A DNA stretch of 14,866 nucleotides from Bacteroidota bacterium (GCA_023418315.1 JAEZZY010000069.1:1-14866); one strand, 5' to 3'. Shown: positions 8,061 to 14,576, counted from the stretch's first letter. Numbers and translations are program-made. Notes: generated from the letters alone by a model not told the origin.

Positions 8061-9083
8061 GTGATTTCATTGAACCATTTTACCTTCATTACGCCTGAAT
8101 ATATTGCGGCAATTACCGCCACCCGCGCCGGAGAAACCAAGTTCGGCGAGCAAGTGCGAATCATTAACGACAATCACTGGCAAGCCCTTGCCGAAGACCC
8201 CGCCACCTTTGTATTGCTGGGTATTCCCGAAGATATAGGCGTGAAGGCAAACTATGGCATCGGCGGCACGCCTACGCTATGGGAGCCGGCGCTGAAAGCC
8301 CTGCTAAACATACAGGAAACGGATAAAGCCGGAGGCGGAGATTTGGCCGTATTGGGTTATTTTGATTTTAAGGAATGGCGCAAAGAACTGGAGCATCAAC
8401 CCATAGAAGTATGGCGAAAAAAAGTAGCCGCTATAGATGAAGAAGTAGCGGAAGTGATTGAAAAAATTGTTTCGTGTAATAAAATTCCTATCGTGATAGG
8501 CGGCGGACATAATAATGCTTATCCTATTATTAAAGGCAGCAGCATAGCCAAAAAACAAGCGATTAATTGCATCAACTTAGATGCCCACAGCGATTATAGA
8601 AGAATAGAAGGCAGGCATAGCGGCAACGGATTCCGCTACGCGAAAATGGAAGGCTATCTGAACCATTATGTAGCCTTCGGACTGGATGAAAACTACAACA
8701 GCCGCAATGTGCTGGAAGATATGGATGCGGATGATACCATTCGCTACAGCACATTTGAAGACATCTTTCTTCATGAACGAATAGATTTTAAAGAAGCGCT
8801 TTTCCAGGCAGCACAGTTTGTACGCCGGCAACCCTGCGGCTTGGAAATAGATATGGATAGAATAGAAGGAGTCTTATCGAGTGCGGCTACTCCTTGCGGC
8901 GTAAGCCCTTTACAGGCAAGACAGTTTGTATCGTATATGGCTAAGAATGCAGATGCCGCCTACCTGCACCTTGCGGAAGGAGCGGTAACACTCGAAAACG
9001 GCAGGGAAAACCCGCTCACGCCCAAGATGATTGCCTATCTGGTAACGGATTTTATGAAAGGCGTAATGAATAGAGGGTTATAG
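8061..9083 (+). CDS. Ureohydrolase (arginase/formimidoylglutamase family)
   Basis: 340 residues. No in-frame ATG precedes the conserved core; the stop at 8028-8030 bounds the frame, so GTG at 8061 (or TTG at 8070) is the start. All six manganese ligands of the arginase fold are present: His150 in GGGHNN, Asp174, His176 and Asp178 in DAHSD, and Asp264 and Asp266 in EIDMDRIEG. The family hydrolyses guanidino or formimidoyl groups. In Bacteroidetes, proteins with KFGEQVRI near the N-terminus and HSGNGFRYA after DAHSD are usually called formimidoylglutamase (HutG: formimidoyl-glutamate to glutamate plus formamide, histidine breakdown). No other hut genes are nearby, so the substrate is uncertain; arginase or agmatinase remain possible. 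Cytoplasmic. Transcribed divergently from the bacilliredoxin gene. Confidence 0.88.
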   Translation: MISLNHFTFITPEYIAAITATRAGETKFGEQVRIINDNHWQALAEDPATFVLLGIPEDIGVKANYGIGGTPTLWEPALKALLNIQETDKAGGGDLAVLGYFDFKEWRKELEHQPIEVWRKKVAAIDEEVAEVIEKIVSCNKIPIVIGGGHNNAYPIIKGSSIAKKQAINCINLDAHSDYRRIEGRHSGNGFRYAKMEGYLNHYVAFGLDENYNSRNVLEDMDADDTIRYSTFEDIFLHERIDFKEALFQAAQFVRRQPCGLEIDMDRIEGVLSSAATPCGVSPLQARQFVSYMAKNADAAYLHLAEGAVTLENGRENPLTPKMIAYLVTDFMKGVMNRGL

Positions 9084-9212
9084 GGAGTTTTTGTGTATAG
9101 CAAGCAGTTTTACTCTAGAAATTCCCAAAAACCTGCAAATCATTTTAAAAATAGTGTAACGATCCTCCTGATGATTCTTGCCAATTTTGCCTATGGGTAA
9201 AATAATCGGATT

Positions 9213-11627
9213 ATGGCAGCAGATAAGAAACATGAAATCATTTATCTTCCTTTGGAGGATGTGGATAGCGAGCATTGTGCCTTAATTGTGGACAAAGGGC
9301 TTTCGCAGGTGAAGGGCGTAGAAGATCATAAAGTGGAGCTGAACAACCGCCGGGCAGTACTTACCGTAAATGATAACAAAGTCATCAGCGAAGCGGTAAA
9401 AAAAATAAAAGACTTAGGATATGGTGTTGCTACCGTAAAACAAACCTTTCCGGTATTGGGCATGAGCTGTGCTTCTTGTGCCAATAGCGCCCAAACCATC
9501 GTGCAGGCACAGGAAGGTGTGGTGAATGCCGAAGTAAACTACGGTACCGGAAATCTTATGGTAGAATACTTACCCAATATGACCGATGCCGCTACCTTGC
9601 AAAAAGCCGTTCAAGGTATTGGCTATGATTTGCTGGTGGAAGAAGAAAACAAACAGCAGGAAACGCTGGAAGCCCTTCACGAAAAAAAAATCAAAACCCT
9701 AAAAAACAAAACCGTCTGGGCAGTTATTTTATCGCTGCCTGTGGTGGTGATAGGAATGTTTTTTATGAACATTCCCTATGCCAACGAAATCATGTGGGCC
9801 TTTTCTACGCCTGTGGTTTTATGGCTCGGTCGCGATTTTTTCATTAACGCATGGAAACAAACCAGACACCGCTCCGCCAATATGGATACCCTGGTGGCGC
9901 TGAGTACGGGAATTGCTTATTTGTTCAGCGTGTTCAATATGCTGTTTCCCGGTTTTTGGCAGCAACGCGGTTTGGAGGCGCACGTCTATTTTGAAGCCGC
10001 CGCAGTAATCATTGCCTTTATTCTTTTAGGAAGATTGCTGGAAGAAAAAGCCAAAGGAAACACTTCTTCTGCCATCAAAAAACTAATGGGCTTGCAGCCT
10101 AAAACCGTAACGGTAATACAAACGGACGGCACAGAAAAACAAACCGCTATAGAAGCGGTAAATGCAGGCGATATCCTCCTCGTAAAACCCGGAGAAAAAA
10201 TAGCGGTGGACGGCGTGGTCGTTTCCGGCAATTCCTATGTGGATGAAAGTATGCTCAGCGGCGAGCCTATACCGGTCTTGAAAAAAGAAAACGAAAAACT
10301 GTTTGCAGGTACCATCAATCAAAAAGGAAGTTTCCGGTTTAAGGCAACGAAAGTGGGGAAAGAAACCATGCTTGCCCAAATCATCAAAATGGTACAAGAT
10401 GCGCAAGGCAGCAAAGCCCCCGTTCAAAAACTGGTGGATAAGATTGCCGGTATTTTTGTGCCGGTAGTCATCGGGATTTCTCTACTCAGCTTTATTTTAT
10501 GGATGATTTTAGGGAATGAAAACAGCGTGGTACAGGGATTGTTGGCGGCTATTACGGTGTTGGTCATCGCTTGTCCTTGTGCATTAGGATTGGCTACACC
10601 TACAGCTATAATGGTGGGCGTGGGCAAAGGTGCCGAAAAAGGAATTTTGATAAAAGATGCAGAAAGCCTGGAATTAGCGAAGAAAATAGATGCTCTTATT
10701 TTAGACAAAACAGGAACCATTACCGAAGGCCGCCCCGAGGTAACGGGCATTCATTGGCTGAATGGCGATGACAGCAAAAAGAATATTCTTATAGGCATTG
10801 AGAAACAATCCGAACATCCTCTGGCAGATGCCGTGGTGAAACATTGGAACGCTGTAAACGCTACAATTTTGTCCAACTTTCATAGCATTACCGGAAAAGG
10901 CGCAACAGCCAATCATAACCACGAAACTTATTTTGTAGGGAACAAAAAACTGCTGACAGAAAACAACATCTCTATTGCACAAGAATTGCTACAACAAGCT
11001 GATGCGTGGAGCCGACAAGCCAAAACAGTTATTTGGTTTTCGGACAGCAAACAAGCGCTTGCCGTATTGGCTATATCCGACAAAATAAAAGAAACCTCCG
11101 TAGAAGCCATCCGGCAAATACAGGAAATGGGTATTGATTTGTATATGCTCACCGGCGATAATGAAGCCACTGCCCAAGCCATTGCGCAGCAAACTGGTAT
11201 TTCGCATTTTAAAGCCGAAGTATTGCCCCAGCACAAAGCCTATTTTGTAAAAGAATTGCAACAGCAAGGAAAAACCGTAGCGATGGTGGGAGATGGCATC
11301 AATGACAGTACAGCGCTTGCAACTGCCGATGTAAGTATTGCTATGGGCAAGGGCGCTGATATTGCTATGGACGTAGCGAAAATGACCCTTATCTCCTCCG
11401 ATCTTACCAAAATACCACAGGCTATAAAACTTTCAAAAGATACGGTAACGACCATTAAACAAAATTTGTTTTGGGCATTTATCTACAACCTTATAGGCAT
11501 TCCCATTGCAGCCGGTGTGCTTTATCCCATCAACGGATTCCTGCTTGATCCTATGATTGCGGGCGCAGCCATGGCATTGAGCAGTGTGAGTGTGGTAACG
11601 AATAGCCTGCGTCTGAAATGGAAGTAG
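9213..11627 (+). CDS. copA: Copper-exporting P1B-type ATPase
   Basis: 804 residues. Two N-terminal HMA-type domains: residues about 8-75 with a degenerate site (SEHC at 19-22 where CxxC is expected) and about 77-143 with an intact GMSCASC (Cys86, Cys89). Membrane segments begin near 168. The actuator motif is SGEP at 349-352, the ion-path motif CPC at 454-456, the phosphorylated Asp498 in DKTGT, the nucleotide-binding HP at 535-536, and GDGIND at 693-698. Specificity residues for Cu+ (P1B-1 class) are visible: Tyr758-Asn759 in the seventh helix and Met787 plus Ser790-Ser791 in the eighth. It pumps Cu+ out of the cytoplasm using ATP. The metal-binding protein 76 bases downstream probably belongs to the same operon. 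No copper-responsive regulator gene or operator was recognised. Confidence 0.95.
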   Translation: MAADKKHEIIYLPLEDVDSEHCALIVDKGLSQVKGVEDHKVELNNRRAVLTVNDNKVISEAVKKIKDLGYGVATVKQTFPVLGMSCASCANSAQTIVQAQEGVVNAEVNYGTGNLMVEYLPNMTDAATLQKAVQGIGYDLLVEEENKQQETLEALHEKKIKTLKNKTVWAVILSLPVVVIGMFFMNIPYANEIMWAFSTPVVLWLGRDFFINAWKQTRHRSANMDTLVALSTGIAYLFSVFNMLFPGFWQQRGLEAHVYFEAAAVIIAFILLGRLLEEKAKGNTSSAIKKLMGLQPKTVTVIQTDGTEKQTAIEAVNAGDILLVKPGEKIAVDGVVVSGNSYVDESMLSGEPIPVLKKENEKLFAGTINQKGSFRFKATKVGKETMLAQIIKMVQDAQGSKAPVQKLVDKIAGIFVPVVIGISLLSFILWMILGNENSVVQGLLAAITVLVIACPCALGLATPTAIMVGVGKGAEKGILIKDAESLELAKKIDALILDKTGTITEGRPEVTGIHWLNGDDSKKNILIGIEKQSEHPLADAVVKHWNAVNATILSNFHSITGKGATANHNHETYFVGNKKLLTENNISIAQELLQQADAWSRQAKTVIWFSDSKQALAVLAISDKIKETSVEAIRQIQEMGIDLYMLTGDNEATAQAIAQQTGISHFKAEVLPQHKAYFVKELQQQGKTVAMVGDGINDSTALATADVSIAMGKGADIAMDVAKMTLISSDLTKIPQAIKLSKDTVTTIKQNLFWAFIYNLIGIPIAAGVLYPINGFLLDPMIAGAAMALSSVSVVTNSLRLKWK

Positions 11628-11703
11628 GAATTATTAGGAGTGCGTATAGGAATTTTTAAAAAATTTGCAGTTTCGATTAACGCTATAAAAATTAAAAAAA
11701 ACA

Positions 11704-11925
11704 ATGGAAAAGAATAAATTTCAATTTAAAACGAATATCAACTGCGGCGGTTGTGTTGCTTCCGTGAAGCCCCATTTGGAGAAGGCAGAAGGCATCGGTG
11801 AATGGAGCGTAGATATTACGGATAAAGATAAAATCCTGACCGTAGAATCAGACGGGATAACCGAAGAGCAGGTATTGGATATTATTCATAAGGCAGGCTT
11901 TAAAGCAGAACCTCTGACTGCCTGA
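11704..11925 (+). CDS. Single-domain heavy-metal-associated (HMA) protein, CopZ-like
   Basis: 73 residues spanning one ferredoxin-like HMA fold (beta-alpha-beta-beta-alpha-beta). The metal site is NCGGC (Cys14, Cys17) in the usual loop after the first strand (KFQFKTNINCGGCVASV), and the C-terminal strand reads GFKAEPL. The residue before the first Cys is Asn instead of the Met-x or Met-T-H common in copper chaperones. Position just after the Cu+ ATPase suggests it delivers Cu+ to the pump or buffers cytosolic copper; this role is inferred from context. It could alternatively bind another soft metal. Confidence 0.88.
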   Translation: MEKNKFQFKTNINCGGCVASVKPHLEKAEGIGEWSVDITDKDKILTVESDGITEEQVLDIIHKAGFKAEPLTA

Positions 11926-12115
11926 TTCAAGAGTGTAAAAATTGTTGTGTATGGCTCTTTCTAACCTTCGCATTTTGTATGGCTGAATGTACTAAAACTA
12001 CAAAATAAAAACAGGAGCAATACGAAAAACAAAACAGAGAATCTTGTTTGATTTATTGAATGTAAAGGGTGGTGATTATGATAATAGATTTAATTTACAA
12101 TTGAATGGACTTGTG

Positions 12116-12123
12116 TATATTTG
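12116..12123 (+). promoter_or_regulatory. Candidate -7 element upstream of the HARE-glycosylase gene
   Basis: TATATTTG matches TAnnTTTG. The frame's apparent upstream TTG start (12121) lies inside this box, which argues for the ATG at 12169. A -33 element is weak (TTTA about 19 bases upstream). Confidence 0.4.
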
Positions 12124-12126
12124 GGA

Positions 12127-12156
12127 GTTGGCGGTAATGGCAGGACGACCGTCAAC
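12127..12156 (+). repeat. Hairpin in the leader of the HARE-glycosylase gene
   Basis: GTTGGCGGT (12127-12135) pairs with ACCGTCAAC (12148-12156), nine pairs including one G-U wobble, with a 12-base loop. It ends 12 bases before the ATG, so it could affect translation start. It may instead be a remnant of a cassette junction. Confidence 0.5.
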
Positions 12157-12168
12157 CAACAGAAAAAT

Positions 12169-12933
12169 ATGACATTACACGAAGCAATAGAAAAACTTTT
12201 ACGACAAACTGGACGGACAATGACTACCCAGCATATTGCTGACGAGTTAAATAAAAATGGTTGGTATCAGAAAAAAGACGGTTCGACAATTCAGGCATTT
12301 CAAATTCACGGCAGGACGAGAAACTATGCAAATATTTTTGATCGTGATGGTTCGACTGTTTCCCTCATTGGACAATCAGTTACTAAAGTAAAGCTTGCGA
12401 CAATTCTGCAACCAAAGACCGTCAAGCAAATTGTAAAAACACCTTCGGCAAATACCAAAAAATCATTTGACCCCATTTCAAACTCGGATACGACCATTTT
12501 GATTTTAGGGACAATGCCCGGCGACAAATCTCTTGAACTTGGACAGTATTACGGACATTCAAGAAACAAATTTTGGAAAATTATTTCGACAATTACTGAC
12601 AACAATCTGCCACAGACCTACCCAGACAAAAAAGCACTTTTACTCAAAACTAAAATTGGACTTTGGGACGTAGCTCATAAAGCAAATAGAAAAGGTAGCC
12701 TTGACAGTGCAATTGAAGACGAAGAACCAAATGACTTGGACAACTTTATCGCCAGACATAAGAATTTAAAAGTTATTGGTTTCAACGGGACAAAATCCCG
12801 AGCACTTTTTGACAAATATTTCGAGAGAAAAAGTGGTTTAAAATACATTTCACTACCAAGCACAAGTCCTACAAACACGGGCATTGACTATGACAACATT
12901 TGCAAACAATGGTTACAATTATTGACCAAATAA
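12169..12933 (+). CDS. HARE-HTH domain fused to deoxyinosine/uracil-type DNA glycosylase
   Basis: 254 residues from the ATG at 12169; earlier in-frame codons (TTG 12121) fall in a promoter-like box. Residues 1-70 look like a HARE-type winged helix: MTLHEAIEKLL, then TMTTQHIADELNKNGWY, then DGSTIQAFQIHGRT. These domains occur in RNA polymerase delta and in DNA-modification proteins. Residues 71-100 are a linker. Residues about 105-254 are a UDG-superfamily glycosylase of the hypoxanthine-DNA glycosylase/Mug-like type: ILGTMPGDKS (112-121), QYYGHSRNKFW (126-136), GLWDVAHKANR (164-174), IGFNGTKSR (203-211), and LPSTSP (229-234), the family loop in front of the last helix. Predicted to remove deaminated bases (hypoxanthine or uracil) from DNA; the HARE part may guide it to DNA. 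It is A/T-rich with codon use unlike the genes to its left, suggesting transfer. Target base uncertain. Confidence 0.85.
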   Translation: MTLHEAIEKLLRQTGRTMTTQHIADELNKNGWYQKKDGSTIQAFQIHGRTRNYANIFDRDGSTVSLIGQSVTKVKLATILQPKTVKQIVKTPSANTKKSFDPISNSDTTILILGTMPGDKSLELGQYYGHSRNKFWKIISTITDNNLPQTYPDKKALLLKTKIGLWDVAHKANRKGSLDSAIEDEEPNDLDNFIARHKNLKVIGFNGTKSRALFDKYFERKSGLKYISLPSTSPTNTGIDYDNICKQWLQLLTK

Positions 12934-12968
12934 TTGACGGACGACCAATAGTTACTCCAGCTAAGCAG

Positions 12969-13070
12969 TTTTGCGAGAGCGCAGGACAGTTCTTCCCTTG
13001 AAACTTTGTGGTAAATCTGAAGGCAGTTTTCGGGTCGGATGTTGGTGCTAAAATTACCGCCCTCGCAAAA
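12969..13070. repeat. Widely spaced inverted repeat, cassette-boundary-like
   Basis: TTTTGCGAGAGCG (12969-12981) and CGCCCTCGCAAAA (13058-13070) pair at 12 of 13 positions around 76 bases without an ORF. Together with the small hairpin just after it, this looks like the end of a mobile cassette or a large folded RNA/DNA element. Neither end matches an integron attC core. Confidence 0.5.
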
Positions 13071-13079
13071 AGCCCGGAC

Positions 13080-13098
13080 GTTATAGCCATTCTATAAC
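13080..13098. repeat. Small perfect hairpin GTTATAG/CTATAAC
   Basis: GTTATAG (13080-13086) and CTATAAC (13092-13098) with a 5-base loop, 15 bases before the small secreted-peptide ORF. CTATAAC recurs at 14447-14453 just after mazF, so it may mark segment ends. Confidence 0.45.
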
Positions 13099-13113
13099 AA
13101 CAACACAACAACA

Positions 13114-13278
13114 ATGAACAAAGCAATTTCAATTCTATTGGCAATTATTCCGACATTTTTGTTCGGACAGGATATTAAGAAAATAAGGAACATAGAAAGT
13201 AATAAAAAACTAACTGAAAAATATTTTACCCAAATACCAATTATTGGTATTTTTGAAATAAACTTTGATGATGGCTAA
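13114..13278 (+). CDS. Small ORF with signal peptide, 54 residues
   Basis: The frame from ATG 13114 to TAA 13276-13278 encodes a convincing signal peptide (MNKAISILLAIIPTFLFGQ) followed by 35 polar and then hydrophobic residues (DIKKIRNIESNKKLTEK, then QIPIIGIFEINFDDG). No family was recognised. The end overlaps the start of the ParD gene by eight bases, and the last third contains the palindrome and -7 box that seem to drive parDE. It is therefore either a tiny secreted peptide gene or the 5' end of a longer secreted-protein gene cut off when the toxin-antitoxin module arrived; the second seems more likely. Confidence 0.4.
   Translation: MNKAISILLAIIPTFLFGQDIKKIRNIESNKKLTEKYFTQIPIIGIFEINFDDG
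13224..13255 (+). promoter_or_regulatory. Candidate promoter of parDE
   Basis: -7 element TATTTTTG (13248-13255) matches TAnnTTTG; TTTT (13224-13227), 20 bases upstream of it, is a poor -33 element. Transcription would start near 13261, about 10 bases before the ParD ATG. Confidence 0.45.
13232..13252. promoter_or_regulatory. Palindromic operator of parDE (predicted)
   Basis: AAATACCAA (13232-13240) and TTGGTATTT (13244-13252) form a perfect inverted repeat with a 3-base centre. It overlaps the -7 box and lies 18 bases before the ParD ATG, which suits binding by a ribbon-helix-helix antitoxin dimer and autorepression by ParD or ParD-ParE. Confidence 0.6.
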
Positions 13279-13519
13279 AAACACATCGATACTATTAGGT
13301 GATTACTTTGACAAGTTTATCAATAAACAAGTCCAATCCGGCAAATTTTCTTCGGCAAGTGAAGTGGTACGTGCAGCTTTGAGAATGTTCGAATATGAAG
13401 AAACCAAGAAAATCGAACTCATTAAAGAACTTAAAAAAGGGGAAAAATCCGGCTTTGTCAAAGATTTTAATCGAGAAACTTTTCTTGATACGCTTCATCA
13501 AAAACATATTGGAGAATAA
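13271..13519 (+). CDS. parD: Type II antitoxin, ParD/CopG family
   Basis: 82 residues from ATG 13271 (an adjacent ATG at 13268 and TTG at 13265 are also in frame; MAKNTSILLG is the usual family start). Residues about 4-40 form a ribbon-helix-helix DNA-binding fold: strand NTSILLGDYF, then helices including SGKFSSASEVVRAALRM (23-39). Residues about 44-82 form the toxin-binding arm (ETKKIELIKELKKGEKSGF, then FNRETFLDTLHQKH). It neutralises ParE and should repress its own promoter through the palindrome upstream. Its stop overlaps the ParE start by one base (TAATG), so translation is coupled. Confidence 0.93.
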   Translation: MAKNTSILLGDYFDKFINKQVQSGKFSSASEVVRAALRMFEYEETKKIELIKELKKGEKSGFVKDFNRETFLDTLHQKHIGE

Positions 13520-13818
13520 TGAAGTTTAAAGTCAGTAATGAAGCTCAAAACGACCTTGAAAACATTTGGCTTTATACATTTGAAACTTGGTCAATTGAAC
13601 AAGCTGACAGATATTACAACCTAATTTTGGACGAAATTGAATTTATTGCTGAAAATCCTCATTCGGGAAAAGATCATAGCCACGTCCGAAAAGGATATTT
13701 ACGCTCAAAGGTAAAATCCCATTTCATATTTTATAAAATCAATCAGAAGGAAGAATCAGTTGAAATCATCAGGATTTTACATCAGCAAATGGATATTGAA
13801 AATAGATTAAACGAATAA
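13519..13818 (+). CDS. parE: Type II toxin, ParE/RelE superfamily
   Basis: 99 residues covering the whole ParE fold: KVSNEAQNDLENIWLYT, then WSIEQADRYYNLI, then ENPHSGKDHSHVRKGYLRSK, then HFIFYKI and the closing EIIRILHQQMDIENRL, which is highly typical. Characterised ParE proteins poison DNA gyrase; RelE relatives cleave mRNA. The mechanism here is not tested, but the sequence groups with ParE. The gene is intact and paired with its antitoxin, so the module is likely functional. Probable role: stabilisation of the accessory region or stress and phage response. Confidence 0.93.
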   Translation: MKFKVSNEAQNDLENIWLYTFETWSIEQADRYYNLILDEIEFIAENPHSGKDHSHVRKGYLRSKVKSHFIFYKINQKEESVEIIRILHQQMDIENRLNE

Positions 13819-13840
13819 CCGGCTACGCATAACTTGAAGT

Positions 13841-13880
13841 TTTGCATTTTTTTTCAATAAAAATGTAATTACTTTGTAAT
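13841..13880 (+). promoter_or_regulatory. Candidate promoter/operator of mazEF
   Basis: TTTG (13841-13844) and TTACTTTG (13869-13876) resemble -33 and -7 elements, but the second has one mismatch to TAnnTTTG and the 24-base spacer is long. A 13-base palindrome ATTACTTTGTAAT (13868-13880) covers the -7 box, and TGTAAT occurs twice 11 bases apart (13864-13869 and 13875-13880). Such repeats fit binding by the MazE dimer. Confidence 0.35.
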
Positions 13881-13897
13881 CACAATACGGATTTTTT

Positions 13898-14125
13898 ATG
13901 CAAGTTCAAGTAATCAATATCGGAAATTCAAAAGGCATCAGATTATCAAAAGCTATTTTGGAGCAATACAATATCAGCGACACGTTAGAAATGATTTTGG
14001 AAAAAGGAAGAATTATCCTAAAACCAAAATCCATTCCAAGAAAAGGTTGGGAAAAATCATTCAAACAAATGCACGAAAACGGAGACGACAATTTTGAAAA
14101 CGAAACTTTTGAAGAATGGAAATAA
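13898..14125 (+). CDS. mazE: MazE-type antitoxin (AbrB-like)
   Basis: 75 residues. Residues 1-43 form a swapped-hairpin AbrB/MazE DNA-binding domain: VQVINIGNSKGIRLSKAILE, then LEMILEKGRIILKP. Residues 44-75 are an acidic tail (GWEKSFKQMHENGDDNFEN) of the kind that wraps around MazF. It binds and inhibits the toxin encoded next and probably represses its own promoter. It overlaps mazF by 10 bases. Its upstream sequence holds a small palindrome. Confidence 0.92.
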   Translation: MQVQVINIGNSKGIRLSKAILEQYNISDTLEMILEKGRIILKPKSIPRKGWEKSFKQMHENGDDNFENETFEEWK

Positions 14126-14439
14126 ACCAATATGAACTGGTATTGGTAAATCTTGGTCCAACTATAGGAGACGAGATGAAAAAAACTCGACCTTGTGCTG
14201 TCATTTCCCCAAATGAAATGAATAAATATCTTCAAACAATCGTTGTGGCACCGCTTACGAGTAGTTCAAAACCTTATCCGACAAGAGTTGAAATCAAGCA
14301 AACAAAAACAAAAGGTTGGATAGTTTTAGACCAAATCAGAACAGTGGACAGAATAAGAATTGTAAAGAAATTAGGTAACCTGACAAGCTCTGAAATGGAG
14401 GCAGTGAAATCCGTGATAATGGAAACCTATGTTGAATAA
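14116..14439 (+). CDS. mazF: MazF/PemK-family endoribonuclease toxin
   Basis: 107 residues. The PemK/MazF fold is clear: VLVNLGPTIGDEMKKTRPCA, then ISPNEMN, then IVVAPLTSSSKPYPTRVEI, then GWIVLDQIRTVDRIRI and a terminal helix. Arg25 (in KTRPCAV) and Thr48 (in VAPLTSS) fall at the positions known as catalytic in Bacillus MazF. Expected activity: sequence-specific cleavage of single-stranded RNA, halting growth until MazE is restored. Starts inside the MazE gene (ATGG shared with its last codons), so the two are translated together. Confidence 0.93.
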   Translation: MEINQYELVLVNLGPTIGDEMKKTRPCAVISPNEMNKYLQTIVVAPLTSSSKPYPTRVEIKQTKTKGWIVLDQIRTVDRIRIVKKLGNLTSSEMEAVKSVIMETYVE

Positions 14440-14576
14440 AAACGCTCTATAACATCGGTCTGCACCCTTTTGGATAAAGCTCCACACGTTCCTTCTTTGT
14501 ATAACTCCGTATTGGCAAAATTTGCCAGCTTCACTTCTAAAATTTCTACTAACTTCATAGGGTAAACTTCGCCCAT
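14427..14576 (-). CDS. Possible small antisense ORF, 49 residues
   Basis: A minus-strand frame from ATG 14576-14574 to TAG 14429-14427 encodes a protein-like sequence (MGEVYPMKLVEILEVKLAN, then ELYKEGTCGALSKRVQTDVI). Composition is more natural than expected for random frames in A/T-rich DNA, but no family was recognised and no promoter was seen. It overlaps the mazF end by 13 bases. It may be a gene remnant. Confidence 0.25.
   Translation of the reverse strand: MGEVYPMKLVEILEVKLANFANTELYKEGTCGALSKRVQTDVIERFYST

Larger units (their letters stand above)
11926..12168. other. Intergenic gap with inverted and direct repeats
   Basis: 243 bases without a credible ORF, and the start of the A/T-rich accessory part. 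An inverted repeat ATTTTGTA (11972-11979) / TACAAAAT (11999-12006) and a 9-base direct repeat TGTATGGCT (11948-11956 and 11976-11984) are present. The following gene's -7 box and leader hairpin lie at the right end. Confidence 0.5.

Noticed and set aside
9084..9212. Copper-responsive operator before copA
   Set aside because: No CueR-like dyad, CopY box or TAnnTTTG element was convincing in the 129 bases.
10083..10427. Several long minus-strand frames inside copA
   Set aside because: All mirror the conserved ATPase reading frame; none has a recognisable product or start signal.
12969..13098. Integron attC site
   Set aside because: Inverted repeats exist, but I could not find paired RYYYAAC and GTTRRRY cores at the ends, and no integrase is in view.
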